Assembly (NCBI GenBank): GCA_023228865.1
Contig: JALOAH010000154.1
Location: forward strand, 1 to 6,472
Direction of reading: 5' to 3'
DNA length: 6,472 nt
Source of the DNA: Porticoccaceae bacterium
GTDB lineage: Bacteria; Pseudomonadota; Gammaproteobacteria; Pseudomonadales; Porticoccaceae
Every line of letters begins with the position of its first letter. Positions within the stretch are counted from its first letter, which is position 1. This document shows positions 5,159-6,472 of the stretch, one piece after another. The translations under genes were made by a program, and so were the position numbers. The notes beneath the pieces were generated by a model, which did not search any database, was not told the DNA's origin, and was given only the letters and a program-made list of their open reading frames with translations.

Positions 5159-6472
5159 TTGTCTCCGCGGGGCCTCTCAACCGCCAGATAGGCGGTGGAC
5201 AGGCCTATGTTCAGGATCTGGCTATGGGCCTTAGGGCCAAGGGCCACGACATTATTCTCTTGGAGCCCGCCAATTCGGCTCAATGCCCGGGTGGAAATAT
5301 TGCCGAGTGGGCATGGGAGGGTATTCCCGTTTTCTCACTATCGCTCCCTCTGCCTTGGGAGCGCCTTGGCGATTGCATTAGCGAACTGGGTGGTGAACGC
5401 TTGGAGCGGGTGAAGACGCTACTCAATCGTATAAAGCCGCACGTGGTACAGATCAACGGCATGATGCCACCCCTGGTGAGCGCCTGCCGGGAGCTGGGAT
5501 TGCGCCACCTTGTTGTCGCCCATCACCCGGGGGAGGTCTGCCCAAAAGGGGATCTACTCAGGCCAGACGACAGCATTTGTAAGCTCCGGCCAGGTATCGA
5601 AGTCTGCGCGGCCTGTGTGCTTCGCTCAAAAAAGCCCGGGTTTGGCATCGGCAGGGTGCTGGCGCTTATGCCGATGTCCATTTACCGGGTCCTGGGCGGG
5701 CTGTTGGCGAGAAAAAATCCAATGGGGTACCTCGGGCGAGTGTTGCGCATACCCTGGGAGATCGAGCAAAAGCTTATCGGTCTCGCCAGTTACCTTAAAA
5801 ATGCTCAGCAAGTTGTAGCACCATCGGCGGCCATGGGTGATGCCCTTGCCCGGGCGGGTGTGGAGCCCTCCCGGCTACAAGTGCTGCACCACGGGATTCA
5901 CCCCGTCAAGGCGCCGCCGATAGAGGGGTTAGGCGCCCGGCCAATCCGATTCGGATTCGTGGGGCGCATCGATCACGCCAAGGGCGTCCATGTGCTGCTG
6001 GACGCGATGGCATTGCTGGACCCGGATGGAACGGCGGAACTTCATATCCATGGCGCCGCCACCAACCCCCGGGATCAGGCGGCCTGGCAACGCCACCTGG
6101 ATCGCCTTGGCAACCCGCCATGGCTGCACTTACACGGCGCCTTTGCGAGAACCGAGGTGGATCAGGTCTACGCCAATATCGATGTGCTGGTACTGCCGGC
6201 CATCTATCTCGAAGTGTTTGGCCTGGTGGTGGCCGAGGCGTTGAGCGCGGGGCGGCCAGTGCTGACCACGGACTGCGGCGGGCCCGCCGAGCAAATTGTG
6301 CATGGGGAAAACGGCTGGATAGTCCCACCACACAATGTTGGCGCACTTGCAGAGCAACTTCGCAGGCTGGTAAACAGTCGTGATGAAATCCTTTCCGTCG
6401 CTGCGAGCCAAAGATCAGGCCTTAAGACGCACGCTCTCTACGTCAATGAAATTGAAGTGTTGATTTTGGCGG
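5146..6472 (+). CDS. GT4 glycosyltransferase with four-cysteine insert (3' partial)
   Basis: A retaining GT-B glycosyltransferase, open for 442 codons from ATG 5146 to the window edge with no stop. The N-terminus MRILIVSAGPLNRQIGGGQA has the GT4 strand and Gly loop (GGG, 16-18). Residues 122-132 (LVVAHHPGEVC) match the place where related enzymes carry an HD or HH motif. An insert then carries Cys132, Cys145, Cys154 and Cys157 (spacing C-x12-C-x8-C-x2-C), and a hydrophobic, basic stretch follows at about 166-205. The donor domain starts at FGFVGRIDHAKGV (269-281) with the G-R-x-x-x-x-K-G pattern. The full EX7E motif is Glu355 and Glu363 in EVFGLVVAE, followed by ALSAGRPVL and the CGGPAEQI and NGW segments. 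Little more than the last helices is missing. The start overlaps the GT9 stop by 13 bases; GGAG at 5128-5131 is a distant Shine-Dalgarno. GC is high, with local 72%. Sugar and acceptor are unknown. Confidence 0.92.
   Translation, partial: MRILIVSAGPLNRQIGGGQAYVQDLAMGLRAKGHDIILLEPANSAQCPGGNIAEWAWEGIPVFSLSLPLPWERLGDCISELGGERLERVKTLLNRIKPHVVQINGMMPPLVSACRELGLRHLVVAHHPGEVCPKGDLLRPDDSICKLRPGIEVCAACVLRSKKPGFGIGRVLALMPMSIYRVLGGLLARKNPMGYLGRVLRIPWEIEQKLIGLASYLKNAQQVVAPSAAMGDALARAGVEPSRLQVLHHGIHPVKAPPIEGLGARPIRFGFVGRIDHAKGVHVLLDAMALLDPDGTAELHIHGAATNPRDQAAWQRHLDRLGNPPWLHLHGAFARTEVDQVYANIDVLVLPAIYLEVFGLVVAEALSAGRPVLTTDCGGPAEQIVHGENGWIVPPHNVGALAEQLRRLVNSRDEILSVAASQRSGLKTHALYVNEIEVLILA

Noticed and set aside
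5510..5818. A 102-codon + strand frame inside the last gene
   Set aside because: The GT4 frame reads through the whole region with all expected motifs, so this is an out-of-frame shadow.
5906..6346. Minus-strand 146-codon frame opposite the GT4 donor domain
   Set aside because: Arg- and Pro-rich composition typical of GC-rich antisense frames; no domain seen.

Overview
The window is a block of cell-surface polysaccharide assembly genes, all on the + strand and packed end to end with no intergenic space for a terminator. It suggests a Gram-negative bacterium, most likely a gammaproteobacterium. The grounds are a Wzx-type flippase, a heptosyltransferase-like GT9 enzyme and moderate-to-high GC. 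The genus cannot be fixed from this sequence.

Layout: (1) positions 1-959, the C-terminal part of a Wzx/PST-family flippase whose start lies upstream; (2) 959-2140, a divergent GT-B glycosyltransferase; (3) 2137-3186, a GT2 (GT-A fold) glycosyltransferase; (4) 3183-3914, an FkbM-family methyltransferase; (5) 3923-5158, a GT9 glycosyltransferase with an unusual N-terminal extension; (6) 5146 to the window end, a GT4 glycosyltransferase with a four-cysteine insert, still open at 6472. Junctions 1/2, 2/3, 3/4 and 5/6 overlap by 1, 4, 4 and 13 bases. Only 8 bases separate genes 4 and 5. This points to one transcript with translational coupling.

Inferred joint role: the four glycosyltransferases would add sugars to a lipid-linked oligosaccharide at the cytoplasmic face of the inner membrane. 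The FkbM enzyme would O-methylate a sugar of the unit or the chain end, and the flippase would turn the lipid-linked unit to the periplasmic side. The final product could be O-antigen, capsule, exopolysaccharide or a decorated LPS core. No polymerase (Wzy), chain-length regulator or nucleotide-sugar synthesis gene is visible here, so the product cannot be named.

Base composition is uneven. Counted lines in the flippase body and the last gene are about 58-72% GC. The start of gene 2 (about 959-1200) and the end of gene 3 (about 2940-3060) fall to about 35-43%, and genes 2-4 are intermediate elsewhere. This mosaic is typical of polysaccharide loci built by horizontal exchange. I saw no RNA gene, CRISPR array, insertion sequence, attachment site or convincing terminator.
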